A stretch of DNA of 64,000 nt from Neptunomonas marina (GCF_004005935.1 NZ_SACQ01000004.1:186001-250000), one strand, 5' to 3'; shown: positions 31,846-42,104, counted from the stretch's first letter. Notes: generated from the letters alone by a model not told the origin. Numbers and translations are program-made.

Positions 31846-32838
31846 TTACTTGTTGATCTCATCAAGGATCTTCTGGCCCCAATCTGCACCCACATCCTTA
31901 AGGATTTGTGGCCACACTTCAGCACGCACTTTTGCAGCGGTTGCCGCCAATTGCTCATCGCTTAGCTCAACAATCGTAGCGCCGTATTCCGCGAGTTTTT
32001 GCTCGTTTGCTGTTTGGTCTGATTCAGCCTTCGCCCAACGACGCACTTCAAAGTCAGCTGCTGCCTTGCGCAGAGCCGCTTGGTCTTCAGCGTCCAGATC
32101 CGCCATCGAGCCGTTATTGATGATCATGTACCACACCTCAAAGTGTGTATTGACCGGTACATAGGTTTTAGTCACATCACGGAAAGACGCGTAGTAGCCC
32201 TCAGCACCTGAGCCGATAACGCCATCAACAACGCCTGTTTGTACCGCAGTGAACGCTTCAGAGAACGGGATCGGCGAGCTGATATAACCCAGCGCATCAG
32301 CCGTTAACTGGAAGCTTTTGATACCCGGCACACGAACTTTAATGCCCTTATCAACATTTGGGTCACCCGGTGAAACAGCGTCTGTGTTCAGCGCAACGCC
32401 ACCAAAGTAAACCGGGTATGCTGCGAGCATTTCGATATCTTGCTTAGCATACAGAGACTTCATCGCCTTATTGATCGCACCACCTGGGCCGTAGATCGCT
32501 TTAGCTTGCGCCCAGTTCTCAGCGATATATGGGAAAGAGGAGATCTGCATACGGCGCGAAGCCGCAGTTGCCGCAGGCTGCACGGCCATATCGATAGCGC
32601 CTACTGAGATCCGCTCCTGCACGGTGGTGTAATCACCCAAAGCACTGGCAGCGAAGATCTTCAGCGTCACATCACCACCTGTTGCCTGATCGATCTCAGT
32701 CGCAAGCTCTTTCAGCTCGTTGTCGATCGTTGCGCCTTGCGGGCGAATGTGGCTGATCTTCAGCTCCGTTGCATCTGCTACCGTGGTCAGTGTCATGGCA
32801 GCGGTTAGCAGCGCTGGGGTTAGGAATGATTTTTTCAT
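31846..32838 (-). CDS. TRAP transporter solute-binding protein (DctP type)
   Basis: A periplasmic binding protein of 330 residues with signal peptide (MKKSFLTPALLTAAMTLTTVADA). It shows the DctP fold pattern: LKISHIRPQGATIDNELKELA, then a central helix ending KIRVPG-type sequence (IKVRVPGIKSFQLTADALG), which holds the conserved substrate carboxylate-binding arginine. The ATG at 32838 follows GAGAGG and starts the signal peptide. It partners with the downstream-numbered DctM and DctQ genes. Neighbouring amine dehydrogenase genes suggest an amino-acid-like or opine carboxylate ligand. Confidence 0.92.
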   Translation of the reverse strand: MKKSFLTPALLTAAMTLTTVADATELKISHIRPQGATIDNELKELATEIDQATGGDVTLKIFAASALGDYTTVQERISVGAIDMAVQPAATAASRRMQISSFPYIAENWAQAKAIYGPGGAINKAMKSLYAKQDIEMLAAYPVYFGGVALNTDAVSPGDPNVDKGIKVRVPGIKSFQLTADALGYISSPIPFSEAFTAVQTGVVDGVIGSGAEGYYASFRDVTKTYVPVNTHFEVWYMIINNGSMADLDAEDQAALRKAAADFEVRRWAKAESDQTANEQKLAEYGATIVELSDEQLAATAAKVRAEVWPQILKDVGADWGQKILDEINK

Positions 32839-32889
32839 TACAACATCCTCTCTTTTTAGATTTTTTATCTGCAGGTTTTGCATGTTTTT

Positions 32890-34188
32890 TTAGTAGCCGA
32901 AGAAGGTCGGCAGGAACATCGATAGATCCGTCCAGAATGAAGTCAGAATCACCACAGGGAGATAACCCGTTACGATCAACAACATTGCAGGTTTAATTAC
33001 CTTGGTGACCGGCACTTTACCGATACGCGCACCCAGGTAGAGAATTGACGCATATGGCGGTGTAACACCACCCATCGCCGTGTTTACGCCCATGATGGCA
33101 GCGAACTGAATCGGGCTGATGCCCAGCGCTTCCATCAGCGGTAGCAACAAAGGTGCAATCAAGATGATCGCGGTGACATCGTTCACAACCATGCCCACCA
33201 AGAACAGCAGCACGTTGATCAGAATAAGTAAGACAACCTTGTCGTCTGTGATCGAGAAGATCGCTTCCACCAGCGCTTGTGGTACCGACTCCACAACAAA
33301 TATCTGCGATAGAATCATACTGAACAGAATCATCAGCATGATGGCACCCACCGCCGTTGATGCTTCTTTACCCGCAAACAGGAAGGTCTTCAGATCAAGG
33401 CCTTTGTAGATCAAGAAGCCCACAGGAATCGCGTAGATAACAGCCAAAGCTGCCGCTTCTGTTGGCGTCATGATACCGCCGTAGATCCCCCCCAAAATAA
33501 TGACAGGCATCAGCAGAGCTGGCGTCGCTTTAAAGCCGCGGTTCGCTACCTCAGCAACAAACTCTTCACCTTTAGGACGCTCTTCCAGCTTCAGCGGGAA
33601 CTTACGTGCTAGCCAGACGTTAACCACTGAGAAGTTGGTCATAATCAGTAGACCTGGGCCTAACGTTGCTAAGAAACACGCCAAAATTGAGGTATCGGTA
33701 ACCCAGCCATAGACGATCATCGTGACGCTTGGCGGAATCAACAGCCCTAGTAAGGATGAGTTAGCGATCAAAGCCGTGGCGTATTCACGCGGATAGCCTT
33801 GCTTCTCCATCTCGGGAATGAGCAACGGTCCGATGGCAGCAACACCGGTCAGGCCTGAGCCAGAGATGGCGCCGATCAAAGCACAGCTAATGGTTGCGAC
33901 CACACCCAAACCACCACGCAGATGGCCGACAAAAATATTGACGAAATTGAGCAAACTGGCGGCGATGCCACTGGCACTCATAATGGTCCCAGCCAATACA
34001 AACAGGGGGATCGCCAGTAGTACAGGGTTCCCTAGCTGCTGAAAGCCCCACAACATATTGCCTTTCATGACCACGTCACCGAGGTAATACATCACCATCA
34101 AACCGCCGCCAAAGCAGTACGGAAGTGGCAAACCCAAGGTCAATAAAATGACCAATACAGCCACTGCAATCAGTGCAACTTCAACCAT
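32890..34188 (-). CDS. TRAP transporter large permease (DctM type)
   Basis: A 432-residue integral membrane protein with about 12 hydrophobic segments and the DctM signatures AIPLFVLAGTIM, GLTGVAAIGPLLIPEM, IPPSVTMIVYGW, GIMTPTEAAALAV and MGGVTPPYASILYLGARI. It is the sodium-driven transport subunit of the TRAP system. It starts one base after the dctQ stop and lies 51 bases before the dctP start. Confidence 0.95.
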   Translation of the reverse strand: MVEVALIAVAVLVILLTLGLPLPYCFGGGLMVMYYLGDVVMKGNMLWGFQQLGNPVLLAIPLFVLAGTIMSASGIAASLLNFVNIFVGHLRGGLGVVATISCALIGAISGSGLTGVAAIGPLLIPEMEKQGYPREYATALIANSSLLGLLIPPSVTMIVYGWVTDTSILACFLATLGPGLLIMTNFSVVNVWLARKFPLKLEERPKGEEFVAEVANRGFKATPALLMPVIILGGIYGGIMTPTEAAALAVIYAIPVGFLIYKGLDLKTFLFAGKEASTAVGAIMLMILFSMILSQIFVVESVPQALVEAIFSITDDKVVLLILINVLLFLVGMVVNDVTAIILIAPLLLPLMEALGISPIQFAAIMGVNTAMGGVTPPYASILYLGARIGKVPVTKVIKPAMLLIVTGYLPVVILTSFWTDLSMFLPTFFGY

Positions 34189-34189
34189 C

Positions 34190-34660
34190 TTATTGCTCCT
34201 CGTCAGTCGCTAGGTCACGGATGTGGCTGACCAGATGCATAGCGGTGTAGATCATCATCAACACCATGCCGGTTATCAGCGCAACGTCCACATAGAATGT
34301 TGGTAGGTACAGGGTTGGACTCTCTTTCCAAACCCGTAGGGAGTATTTCGTAAAGTCCCACGCCCAGTAGGTTAGCCAGCCACCAATAATTAGGCTGAGC
34401 ACCTCACCAACAATGGCAAGGCCAACAATTTGGCGTTTCGTTTTCAGGAAAATTTCCAGCACATTGGCACGGATGTGGGTGTTCTCTCTTGAGGCGTTAA
34501 CCGCGCCTAACATGTAGAGCCACATCGTGGGATAGAGCAACGTCTCCTCAAGCCCCATCACGGGAATCTCAAGGACATAGCGCGTTATCACCTGGACAAA
34601 CTGTCCACCCGCAACCAGACAAATCAGCCCGGTGAGCAGATAGCTCGCAAACTTGTTCAT
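34190..34660 (-). CDS. TRAP transporter small permease (DctQ type)
   Basis: A 156-residue protein with four membrane segments. It has the DctQ features of an early QVITRYVLEIPVMGLEE stretch and a NASRENTHIRANVL motif in the second loop. First gene of the minus-strand run dctQ-dctM-dctP-gamma-alpha-beta-ridA. The 256-bp gap to the divergent LysR gene should hold the promoter and operator. Confidence 0.92.
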   Translation of the reverse strand: MNKFASYLLTGLICLVAGGQFVQVITRYVLEIPVMGLEETLLYPTMWLYMLGAVNASRENTHIRANVLEIFLKTKRQIVGLAIVGEVLSLIIGGWLTYWAWDFTKYSLRVWKESPTLYLPTFYVDVALITGMVLMMIYTAMHLVSHIRDLATDEEQ

Positions 34661-34916
34661 TCGGGTTTCCTTTCAGACTGCTTTATTGAGCCAACACGGG
34701 GATGACTCGTTTGTTATTAGCCAGTGCTTCATCCGAACCTAATCGTTACAGCGGAGCATCCTTTCTTCTCGTACACCGGTGGTTGAATATTTGCGCTAGC
34801 GGGGTATAAAATCAATTTGAAAATATCGATACCTCCATAATAAAAATCTATACATAGCTTTTAATCCTTTATTTAACAAAGCATTAAAAGCCCATAGAAA
34901 AACAAAGTGAAAATTT

Positions 34917-35834
34917 ATGAACATCACAATTCGTCAGCTCCAGTGCTTCCGCGAAGTGATGCGGACCGGTTCAATCTCGGAAGCCGCCCGCACCTTGCAA
35001 CGCACCCAACCAGCCGTTAGCAATATGATATCCACTTTAGAGGAGGAGCTAGGAGTCACTCTGTTTGAACGCCAGCGCAGCCGCTTAATCAGAAAGCCCG
35101 AGGCGGATTACTTTCTTGAAGAGGCAGAGCAGGTACTCGAGCGGCTCAATAAAACCGCCCGCACGATGAAGGAGATTGCAGGATTAGAGCTTGGGCGCTT
35201 AAAAATCGCCTGTATGCCTGCAGCGGCCGGTTACCTGATGCCGCGTTTGGTGGCTGAATATGTGAAAGACAAACCCAAAGTGAATGTGTCGATGATGATG
35301 CGCGACTCATCCGTGATTGAGGAGTGGATAACCTCTCAGCAGTATGACTTGGGCCTTGCCGAAACACCGCCGCCCAACCGTGCGCTTGATGCGGAGAACT
35401 TTGAGCTGCAATGTGTCTGCGCACTTCCCAAGAACGACCCGTTAGCGAAAAAGACCGTTATCACTCCTGCCGACCTCAACGGTAAACCTCTGGCCACGCT
35501 TCAAGAGGGGCACCAGAACTACCTCTCTTGCCAACGCGCTTTTCGCAGCCACAGCGCCAAAATGAACCAACGTTTCGAGCTGCTCACTTTTCAACCAGCG
35601 CTGAAACTCGTGGAGGAGGGTTTGTGCTATAGCATCTGCGATCCCATGACAGCCGACGGCTATTTGCAGCGCTTTGACGACCGCGCCCAGTTAGTGTTCA
35701 AGCCGTTTGCCCCGCAGATTACGCTATCGGTTGCGGTGCTCACGCCCGCACACCGGCCCAGCTCAATGCTTGCTAGCCACTTTAAAGCGCACCTAGTGGA
35801 TGAACTCACCCGCATGAACGAGCGGTTCACGTAA
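34917..35834 (+). CDS. LysR-family regulator, probably of the TRAP/dehydrogenase operon
   Basis: A 305-residue LysR protein with N-terminal HTH (LQCFREVMRTGSISEAARTLQ, then RTQPAVSNMIS) and a substrate-binding C-terminal domain from about residue 90. Divergent orientation from dctQ is the usual LysR target geometry. An imperfect dyad ending ATC...GAT (34811-34830) in the intergenic gap may be its site, but this is weak. Inducer unknown; presumably the TRAP substrate. Confidence 0.9.
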   Translation: MNITIRQLQCFREVMRTGSISEAARTLQRTQPAVSNMISTLEEELGVTLFERQRSRLIRKPEADYFLEEAEQVLERLNKTARTMKEIAGLELGRLKIACMPAAAGYLMPRLVAEYVKDKPKVNVSMMMRDSSVIEEWITSQQYDLGLAETPPPNRALDAENFELQCVCALPKNDPLAKKTVITPADLNGKPLATLQEGHQNYLSCQRAFRSHSAKMNQRFELLTFQPALKLVEEGLCYSICDPMTADGYLQRFDDRAQLVFKPFAPQITLSVAVLTPAHRPSSMLASHFKAHLVDELTRMNERFT

Positions 35835-36007
35835 GTGCTGCTCACCACATGACACTTCATAAACAGAAGTTATACACAAAAGCAGATCTTTTAATCGTTC
35901 ACCATTTTTTCTTATAGCCGTCACATAAGCTCCACATTACTTCCCTACTCTAGTCGCAACTTAATGTGTTGGCAGCGAACGCCAACCGCGTCACGGATAG
36001 GATGTAT

Positions 36008-36850
36008 ATGGCAAATAAAGTCATTTTGGTTGTGCTTGATGGGCTGAACTATCAAACCGCAAACGAGTGCTTGGGCTTCGTACAAGCACTACGCAAAGAG
36101 GGGCAGGCAACCCAGTACCGCATGCAGTGCGAGCTACCGTCCATGTCTCGCCCACTGTACGAGACCATACTGACTGGCACACGCCCGGCGGTGAACGGTA
36201 TCGTGAACAACCAGATCACACGCCTTTCCAACCAAACCAGTATTTTTAGCTTGGCGAAGCAGGCTGGGTTAACAACGGCTGCGGCGGCCTATCATTGGGT
36301 CAGCGAGCTCTATAACCGTACACCCTACGACCCCCGACGCGACCGATTCACCCACGACCCCAGCCTGACCATCCCATATGGCTGTTTTTATCATGCTGAT
36401 CACTACCCAGATAGCCACCTGCTGATTGATGCCGAGATGCTGCGTCGCCGTCATGATCCAGACTTCTTGCTGGTGCACCCAATGAATATTGACGATACCG
36501 GTCACCGCCATGGTGTTGATAGCAGCAACTACCGCAACAGCGCGCGACACCTCGATGGGGAGCTATCGCATTACTTACCCACTTGGATCGCTGCGGGCTA
36601 CCAGATCATCATCACTGCCGACCACGGTATGAATGCAGATCGCAGCCATGGCGGTATCTTGCCAGAAGAGACAGAGGTTCCCTTTATCACCATCGGTGAG
36701 CGTTTCTCCCATGACAGCGCCCTCACCCCAGCACAGACCGACATCTGCGGCACCATCTGCGAGCTGCTAGAGATTGCGCAGCACAGCAAGCCTGTCACCC
36801 AAGGTTTATTGACACTCCCAGAGGTGCGCCATGCCGTTAGCTATCTTTGA
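36008..36850 (+). CDS. Alkaline phosphatase-superfamily phosphodiesterase/nucleotide pyrophosphatase
   Basis: A 280-residue cytoplasmic-looking metalloenzyme of the type I phosphodiesterase (NPP) family. Visible motifs are the first metal Asp in VILVVLDGLN, the nucleophile region LPSMSRPLYETILTG (Ser or Thr near residue 44), DDTGHRHG and ADHGMNADRSHGG for the two zinc sites. The usual nucleophilic Thr appears to be Ser (SMSRP). The ATG at 36008 has AGGA at good spacing; the frame opens earlier at 35966. The downstream HAD phosphatase gene overlaps it by 20 bases, suggesting sequential phosphodiester then phosphomonoester cleavage. Substrate unknown. Confidence 0.82.
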   Translation: MANKVILVVLDGLNYQTANECLGFVQALRKEGQATQYRMQCELPSMSRPLYETILTGTRPAVNGIVNNQITRLSNQTSIFSLAKQAGLTTAAAAYHWVSELYNRTPYDPRRDRFTHDPSLTIPYGCFYHADHYPDSHLLIDAEMLRRRHDPDFLLVHPMNIDDTGHRHGVDSSNYRNSARHLDGELSHYLPTWIAAGYQIIITADHGMNADRSHGGILPEETEVPFITIGERFSHDSALTPAQTDICGTICELLEIAQHSKPVTQGLLTLPEVRHAVSYL

Positions 36851-37511
36851 TCTAGATGAAACACTGCTTTGCGGCGATACCGCATCGCTCTTTTGCCGCC
36901 GCTTGGTAAAGCTAGGGTTAGCAACACCGGACTTCCTCGCAGAAGAAGCGCGGCTCATGGAAGCTTATGCTGCACGCACACTGGATATGGCTGACTATGT
37001 GCGCTTTCTTATGCGCCCCCTTAACCAGCTATCCACAGCACAAGTCGCCGCACTGTTACCGGCATTCATTGCAGAGGATATCGCCCCGCGCATCTATCCA
37101 CAGGCGCATCAACTACTGCACACACTGGCGGAGCAGAACACACGCATCTTGATTATCTCAGCCACCCCCACCTTTTTAGTGCGTGCGGTTGCGGAACATC
37201 TAGGGGTTGCTGATGTGTTAGCGATCGATCTGGCAGTGACTGACAACCACTACAACGGCGAGATTGCAGGCATCGCAAGCTACCAAGCGGGCAAAATTAC
37301 CCGGCTAGAGGCATGGCTGCGCGATCACCCATTCCCGCGCGCTGAAATGACGTTTTATAGCGATTCGCCCAACGACCTCCCACTGCTTGAGTACGTGCCG
37401 CACCCTGTGGCCACCAACCCAAGTCCGGCGCTTGAAGCGATCGCACACGAGAACCAATGGGACATTCTTCACTGGCAAGCCCCTTCGGCTTGCTTGGCAA
37501 CACAACCGTAA
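36831..37511 (+). CDS. HAD-IB family phosphatase
   Basis: A 226-residue haloacid dehalogenase-like hydrolase of subfamily IB (SerB-like). The motifs are DLDETLLCGD (nucleophile Asp7 and general acid), ISATPTF (motif II), a Lys in AGKITRLEAW and YSDSPNDLPLL (motif IV). The gene overlaps the phosphodiesterase gene by 20 bases and is followed by the binding protein of an ABC importer, suggesting uptake of a solute whose phosphate ester is processed inside. The specific substrate is not recognisable. Confidence 0.87.
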   Translation: MPLAIFDLDETLLCGDTASLFCRRLVKLGLATPDFLAEEARLMEAYAARTLDMADYVRFLMRPLNQLSTAQVAALLPAFIAEDIAPRIYPQAHQLLHTLAEQNTRILIISATPTFLVRAVAEHLGVADVLAIDLAVTDNHYNGEIAGIASYQAGKITRLEAWLRDHPFPRAEMTFYSDSPNDLPLLEYVPHPVATNPSPALEAIAHENQWDILHWQAPSACLATQP

Positions 37512-37549
37512 TAACGACAACGACCTTTAATGACTAGGAACTGAGAGTT

Positions 37550-39589
37550 ATGTCTAAACGACTTATTGCCAGCGCAGCGGTGCTGATGGCGACTAACGCT
37601 ATTGCCGCTTGTCCAACGATCACTGCGGACAAAGCCAATGGAGCCTATCCGAACCTGTTTGAGAAAGCCGAGTTCGAACGTCTTCACCAGTGCAACCTGA
37701 GCTTCGCTGAAAACCCAGCGATTCAAGCGCTCAACAAGCGCATCGCCGGTAACCCAGCGATCCCTGCGGTAGCTGAACGCCTGCCACAAGAACCGCTTGT
37801 TATTGCACCATACCAGCAAATTGGCCAGTACGGCGGTGTGCTGGATGGCATATCAAAGGCAACCGAATCTGGCACATCAGACCTTCTGGCGGTGCGTCAC
37901 GTTAACCTGACTCGTTTTAGTGACGACTTGGCAACCGTTGTCCCCAATGTGGCTAAGTCTTGGCAGTGGAATGATGACTTCACTGTGCTGACCATGTCGC
38001 TGCGTAAAGGACACAAGTGGTCCGATGGCAACGACTTTACCGCCGAAGATGTGGTGTTCTGGTACCACAACATGCTGATGGATACGTCGATCATCAAGTC
38101 GCCTAAAGAGCGTTTCCTATCGGATGGTAAGCCGATGCAAGTGGAAGCGGTGGATGAAACCACGGTGCGCTTCACATTGAATGCACCCATGCCTTCACTG
38201 CCAGCGATGTTCGCCCAAGACTACGCGCAGCCGTTCCAACCAAAACACCTGCTAGAGCAGTTCCATCCAGCGCTCAACAAAGACGCTGATAAGCGCGCTC
38301 AAGAGCTAGGTTTTGAAAATGGCTATGCCGTGATCAACTTCTACTACGGCCAATCTGATTGGAAAGATGTGCCAACCCCCTTGCTAAAAGACAAGGCTGC
38401 AGCCGAGCGCTTAGTCAAAGCAGGCTACACCGCTGTAGCGCCAACGCTAGAATCGCACATTGTTGTTGAAGATACGTTGGAAGGCCGCCGCCTAGTGGCG
38501 AACCCCTACTTCTTCCAAGTGGATACAGCGGGTAACCAACTCCCTTATATCAATGAGATCAACGAAGTCTTTATTGGCGATGAGGATATCCAAGTCGCGA
38601 AGATGATCGCTGGCGAGATCGACTACAAAACTCAAGCCGTTAACCTACCTTCCGCGCCGGTGCTGTTAGAGAACAAAGCTCAAGGCAACTATAGCGTCAC
38701 GCTGCGCCCAAATATCTCTCTGTCTACGTACGCGTTCAACATGACCGACAAAGACCTTGAGAAGCGCGCCGTTTTCAACGACATCAACTTCCGCCGTGCT
38801 ATGTCGGTGGCGATTGATCGCAACAAGATCAACGAAGTCGCCTACTTCAACCTTGGTAAGCCAGCTCAGTATACGGCTTTCGATTCTGCAACAGCGCCAT
38901 TTGTCTCCGAGAAGATGCTCAACCAGTGGATTCAATTTGATCAGACCTTGGCGAAGCAGCTACTCGATAAAGCAGGAGTTGTAGATAAAGATGGCGATGG
39001 CAAACGTGACCTGCCATCCGGCAAAAAGTTTGAGCTGCCGATCCTCTTCTCTACCCAAGAAACAGCGACAGAAGTGGTTGAGATCATCGCCAACAACTGG
39101 AATCAGGTTGGCATCGAAACCTCTATCAAGGAAGTAACTTCCGATGAGTACCGCAACTCCCAGTCAGCGAATGACCTGACAGTGATGTTCTGGAAGATGG
39201 GCCGCCCGCTCGCCACACTGGCATCGAACACCACGGATCTACTGCCACCTTATGGCAGCTTCTTTGACATCCGTACCGGCATGCTGTGGGAGCAGTTCCG
39301 TAACACCAACGGTGCTGAAGGTGTGAAACCACCAGCCACTGTCGACAAGATGTCTGAGCTGGCCGCGAAGTTTGTCACCCTAAAAATGGGCTCTGATGCT
39401 TCCAATAAAGTCGGTGCTGAAATTGCTCAACGCGTGGCTGATGACATGTTTGTTGTCGGCACGGTGAAAGCCGTAGCGCCTATCTATCGCAGCAACAAGC
39501 TGGGTAACTTCCAAGTCCAAAAGACACACTCTTACGACTACTACTGGAGCTATCCATACATGCCAACGCAGTGGTTCCTAGCCGAGTAA
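37550..39589 (+). CDS. ABC transporter substrate-binding protein, family 5 (long, Yej-like)
   Basis: A secreted/periplasmic binding protein of 679 residues with signal peptide (about residues 1-20, ending IAACPTI). It has the family 5 (oligopeptide/nickel) core: VVPNVAKSWQWNDDFTVLTMSLRKGHKWSDGNDFTAEDVVFWY and later FRRAMSVAIDRNKINEV are split across about 120-425. It is longer than typical OppA/DppA proteins (about 530) and closer to YejA-type proteins. It is followed by two long permeases and a fused double ATPase, the YejABEF pattern. Ligand unknown; the phosphatase neighbours suggest a phosphorylated solute. Confidence 0.88.
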   Translation: MSKRLIASAAVLMATNAIAACPTITADKANGAYPNLFEKAEFERLHQCNLSFAENPAIQALNKRIAGNPAIPAVAERLPQEPLVIAPYQQIGQYGGVLDGISKATESGTSDLLAVRHVNLTRFSDDLATVVPNVAKSWQWNDDFTVLTMSLRKGHKWSDGNDFTAEDVVFWYHNMLMDTSIIKSPKERFLSDGKPMQVEAVDETTVRFTLNAPMPSLPAMFAQDYAQPFQPKHLLEQFHPALNKDADKRAQELGFENGYAVINFYYGQSDWKDVPTPLLKDKAAAERLVKAGYTAVAPTLESHIVVEDTLEGRRLVANPYFFQVDTAGNQLPYINEINEVFIGDEDIQVAKMIAGEIDYKTQAVNLPSAPVLLENKAQGNYSVTLRPNISLSTYAFNMTDKDLEKRAVFNDINFRRAMSVAIDRNKINEVAYFNLGKPAQYTAFDSATAPFVSEKMLNQWIQFDQTLAKQLLDKAGVVDKDGDGKRDLPSGKKFELPILFSTQETATEVVEIIANNWNQVGIETSIKEVTSDEYRNSQSANDLTVMFWKMGRPLATLASNTTDLLPPYGSFFDIRTGMLWEQFRNTNGAEGVKPPATVDKMSELAAKFVTLKMGSDASNKVGAEIAQRVADDMFVVGTVKAVAPIYRSNKLGNFQVQKTHSYDYYWSYPYMPTQWFLAE

Positions 39590-39605
39590 TCGCCTAGGTA
39601 GCCCG

Positions 39606-39634
39606 AGCAGCCTGTGCCTTTGTCGCAGGCTGCT
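39606..39634 (+). other. Intercistronic hairpin after the binding-protein gene
   Basis: AGCAGCCTG (39606-39614) pairs with CAGGCTGCT (39626-39634), followed by GATTTT. This position, between a binding protein and its permeases, is where partial termination or mRNA stabilisation commonly sets subunit ratio. Confidence 0.55.
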
Positions 39635-39666
39635 GATTTTGGATAAACTAACTGCTGTATCAGATT

Positions 39667-40848
39667 ATGACTCAATTCCTCGCACAAACCTGGCTGCTGT
39701 GGATCTTATTGATCGCCGCTGGAACCCTCACCCTCCTTGGCCGCACTAGCCAGTACTTCCACTATGTCCGAAACCGCTTTTTGATGGCTCTGGTGGGGTT
39801 ATTAACGGTTAGCCTCATCGTGTTTTCGCTGATGGAAGTGCTACCGGGTGACTGTGCGGAAAAGTATATCGCTTATAAAAGCACCCAAGGCGAAACCATT
39901 ACGCAAGCCGATATCGATGCAGAGCGCGCACGTATGGGGCTGGATCAACCTTTCGCCGTGCGTTGGGGCAGCTGGGTTGCCAATCTCACTCTCAATGGTG
40001 ACTTGGGCTTTAGCTGTGCAAAACGACAACCGGTTAACCTTGCCTTGGGCGATCGTTTTTGGCTCAGTTTCATGTTCTGTATTGCTGGGCTTATGTTGTC
40101 TTACCTGATCGCCGTGCCGTTTGGCATCTTGTCGGCGTATGTCTTGAACAAGCCATGGGCAGACCGTAATCCACAGCACACAACAGCGCGTCGTTTACTG
40201 AATACGTTAGGTTTAGGTTTAGCGAAAGCGCTAGACGTTGTGTTGCGCATCATCAGCTATTTGGGACTTGCTCTGCCCAACTTCCTGCTCGCACTGAGTA
40301 TTATTCTGCTGTACGTATTTGCCGGTGAAAGCGCCCCAACCGGGTTATTCTCCGATGCTTGGCGCAACGAGCCTTGGTTTGCCGAACAGGGTTTTCAATG
40401 GGGCAAACTCAACGATTTTCTGGGCCATATTTGGTTACCCATTTTTGTGATCGGCTGGTCAGCCACCGCCCTGCAACTACAAACCGTACGCGCGCTTGTG
40501 GTGGATGAGTCCAACAAACTCTACGTCGATGCGGCACGTGCGCGTGGCGTGCGCGGGTTAAGCCTGTGGGCCCGCTATCCGGTGCGTCACTCCATCAGCC
40601 CACTGTTTAACAGTGTCGGCTTTGACTTCCAACGTGTCTTTAACGACCTCCCCATCGTGGCCGTTGTGATCGGCTTAACCGATGCCGCCGCTCTGCTGAT
40701 CGAAGCACTCGCCATGACCAATGATCAGGAGCTGGCAGCGGGGATTCTCTTTCTGGTGGCGTTGGTCGTGATCTCAATGAACTTCATTACCGATATTGTG
40801 CTGGCCGCGGTTGACCCGCGGGTTCGTAAAAGCGTGCTAGGACACTAA
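39667..40848 (+). CDS. ABC transporter permease (DppB/YejB-like, extended)
   Basis: A 393-residue inner-membrane permease with the DppB-type inner-membrane component signature: LTVSLIVFSLMEVLPGD near residue 50, GLDQPFAVRWGSW, and the EAA-like loop VDAARARGVRGLSLWARYPVRHS. It carries extra sequence compared with standard DppB (about 340), as in YejB. It lies 77 bases after the binding-protein gene, across a hairpin, and four bases before the next ORF. Confidence 0.9.
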   Translation: MTQFLAQTWLLWILLIAAGTLTLLGRTSQYFHYVRNRFLMALVGLLTVSLIVFSLMEVLPGDCAEKYIAYKSTQGETITQADIDAERARMGLDQPFAVRWGSWVANLTLNGDLGFSCAKRQPVNLALGDRFWLSFMFCIAGLMLSYLIAVPFGILSAYVLNKPWADRNPQHTTARRLLNTLGLGLAKALDVVLRIISYLGLALPNFLLALSIILLYVFAGESAPTGLFSDAWRNEPWFAEQGFQWGKLNDFLGHIWLPIFVIGWSATALQLQTVRALVVDESNKLYVDAARARGVRGLSLWARYPVRHSISPLFNSVGFDFQRVFNDLPIVAVVIGLTDAAALLIEALAMTNDQELAAGILFLVALVVISMNFITDIVLAAVDPRVRKSVLGH

Positions 40849-40858
40849 GGAGATGACG

Positions 40859-42103
40859 ATGATCGCAGCTATTTTTGGCAAACGCCGCGCAGCACAGCAA
40901 ACGTCTCAAGATGCTGATTACTACACCGCCGGCCAATTTGCGCTGATCAAAGCGCGTTTTATGAAAAAGACGGTCGGCTTGATTGCAGGTTCGGTGCTTA
41001 TGGGGCTCGTGCTACTTGGCTTGTTCGCCCCCTTTTTCTCCCCTGTTGACCCAACCATTAATGGCGCCGATAGCGACTATCGCCGCGGCGCGCCGCAACC
41101 CGTTCTATTTTGGGATGATAACGGCTTCTCATGGCGTCCATTCACCTATACCTACGCAAAGGAGCAACCGAAAATTGACTTCGGCGCTCTGCTGCAAAGT
41201 GGCAATCTAGACGCGCTTGATCAGCTCACATCCAGCGGCGCCCTCGACGCGTCCACCCAGAATAAATTTACCGTGGATAAAGAGGCACGCCGCTACCTCC
41301 AGTTTTTTGTAAAAGACTGGGAGTACACAATCTTGAAGATCGATACATTCGGTATCGATTGGCGCTGGGATCGACACCTCTTCGGTGTAGCAACGGGAAA
41401 AATTCACATTCTTGGTACAGATGAAGATGGTAAGGATGTGTTTAGCCGCACCCTACATGCCCTGTGGATCACCATCAGCATCGCGATCGTTGCGTTGATT
41501 GTGAAGCTGTTTATGTCATTGCTGGTCGGCGGCGTGAGCGGCTACTTTGGCGGTAAAGTCGACACCATCCTGATGGCGATCACTGAAGCGGTGCGCGTCA
41601 TACCGCCAATTCCGATCTATCTTGCCTGTGCTGTGGCGCTTGCGCAGATCGATCTCACCCCAGTACAGCGCTACTTTGCCATCGCTGTGGTGATTGGTGC
41701 ACTCGACTTCGCCGCACTTGGGCGGCGTTTACGCACCCATATTCTAGTTGAGCGCAACCAAGACTATGTGTTGGCGGCCCAACTGGCAGGGGCGAGCCAT
41801 ATGCGCGTGATTTGGCGCCACCTCGTTCCAAGTTTTGGTAGCTATATCATCGTCGATACGCTGATCAACTTCCCCTATGTGATCTTGGCTGAGACCAGCT
41901 TGAGCTTTTTAGGATTGGGCCTAACCGAGCCGGTCAACAGCCTCGGAGTGCTATTGCAAAAAGCCCAAGACCCAGACATTCAACAAAACATGATCTGGCA
42001 GTTCTTTCCTGTAGCGGTATTCGTGCTGCTCATTATGGCCTTTGTGTTCGTGGGCGATGCCCTGCGTGATGCAGCAGACCCCTACTCAGAGAGGAATAAA
42101 TAA
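40859..42103 (+). CDS. ABC transporter permease (DppC/YejE-like, extended)
   Basis: A 414-residue permease of the DppC type. One membrane segment near residue 40 is followed by a long periplasmic insert (about 60-180), then the conserved HILGTDEDGKDVFSRTLHALW block, the EAA loop (LAAQLAGASHMRVIWRHLVPS) and the family C terminus GDALRDAADPY. The ATG at 40859 has AAGGAG six bases upstream; an ATG at 40853 overlaps that ribosome site and is less likely. Confidence 0.9.
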   Translation: MIAAIFGKRRAAQQTSQDADYYTAGQFALIKARFMKKTVGLIAGSVLMGLVLLGLFAPFFSPVDPTINGADSDYRRGAPQPVLFWDDNGFSWRPFTYTYAKEQPKIDFGALLQSGNLDALDQLTSSGALDASTQNKFTVDKEARRYLQFFVKDWEYTILKIDTFGIDWRWDRHLFGVATGKIHILGTDEDGKDVFSRTLHALWITISIAIVALIVKLFMSLLVGGVSGYFGGKVDTILMAITEAVRVIPPIPIYLACAVALAQIDLTPVQRYFAIAVVIGALDFAALGRRLRTHILVERNQDYVLAAQLAGASHMRVIWRHLVPSFGSYIIVDTLINFPYVILAETSLSFLGLGLTEPVNSLGVLLQKAQDPDIQQNMIWQFFPVAVFVLLIMAFVFVGDALRDAADPYSERNK

Positions 42104-42104
42104 C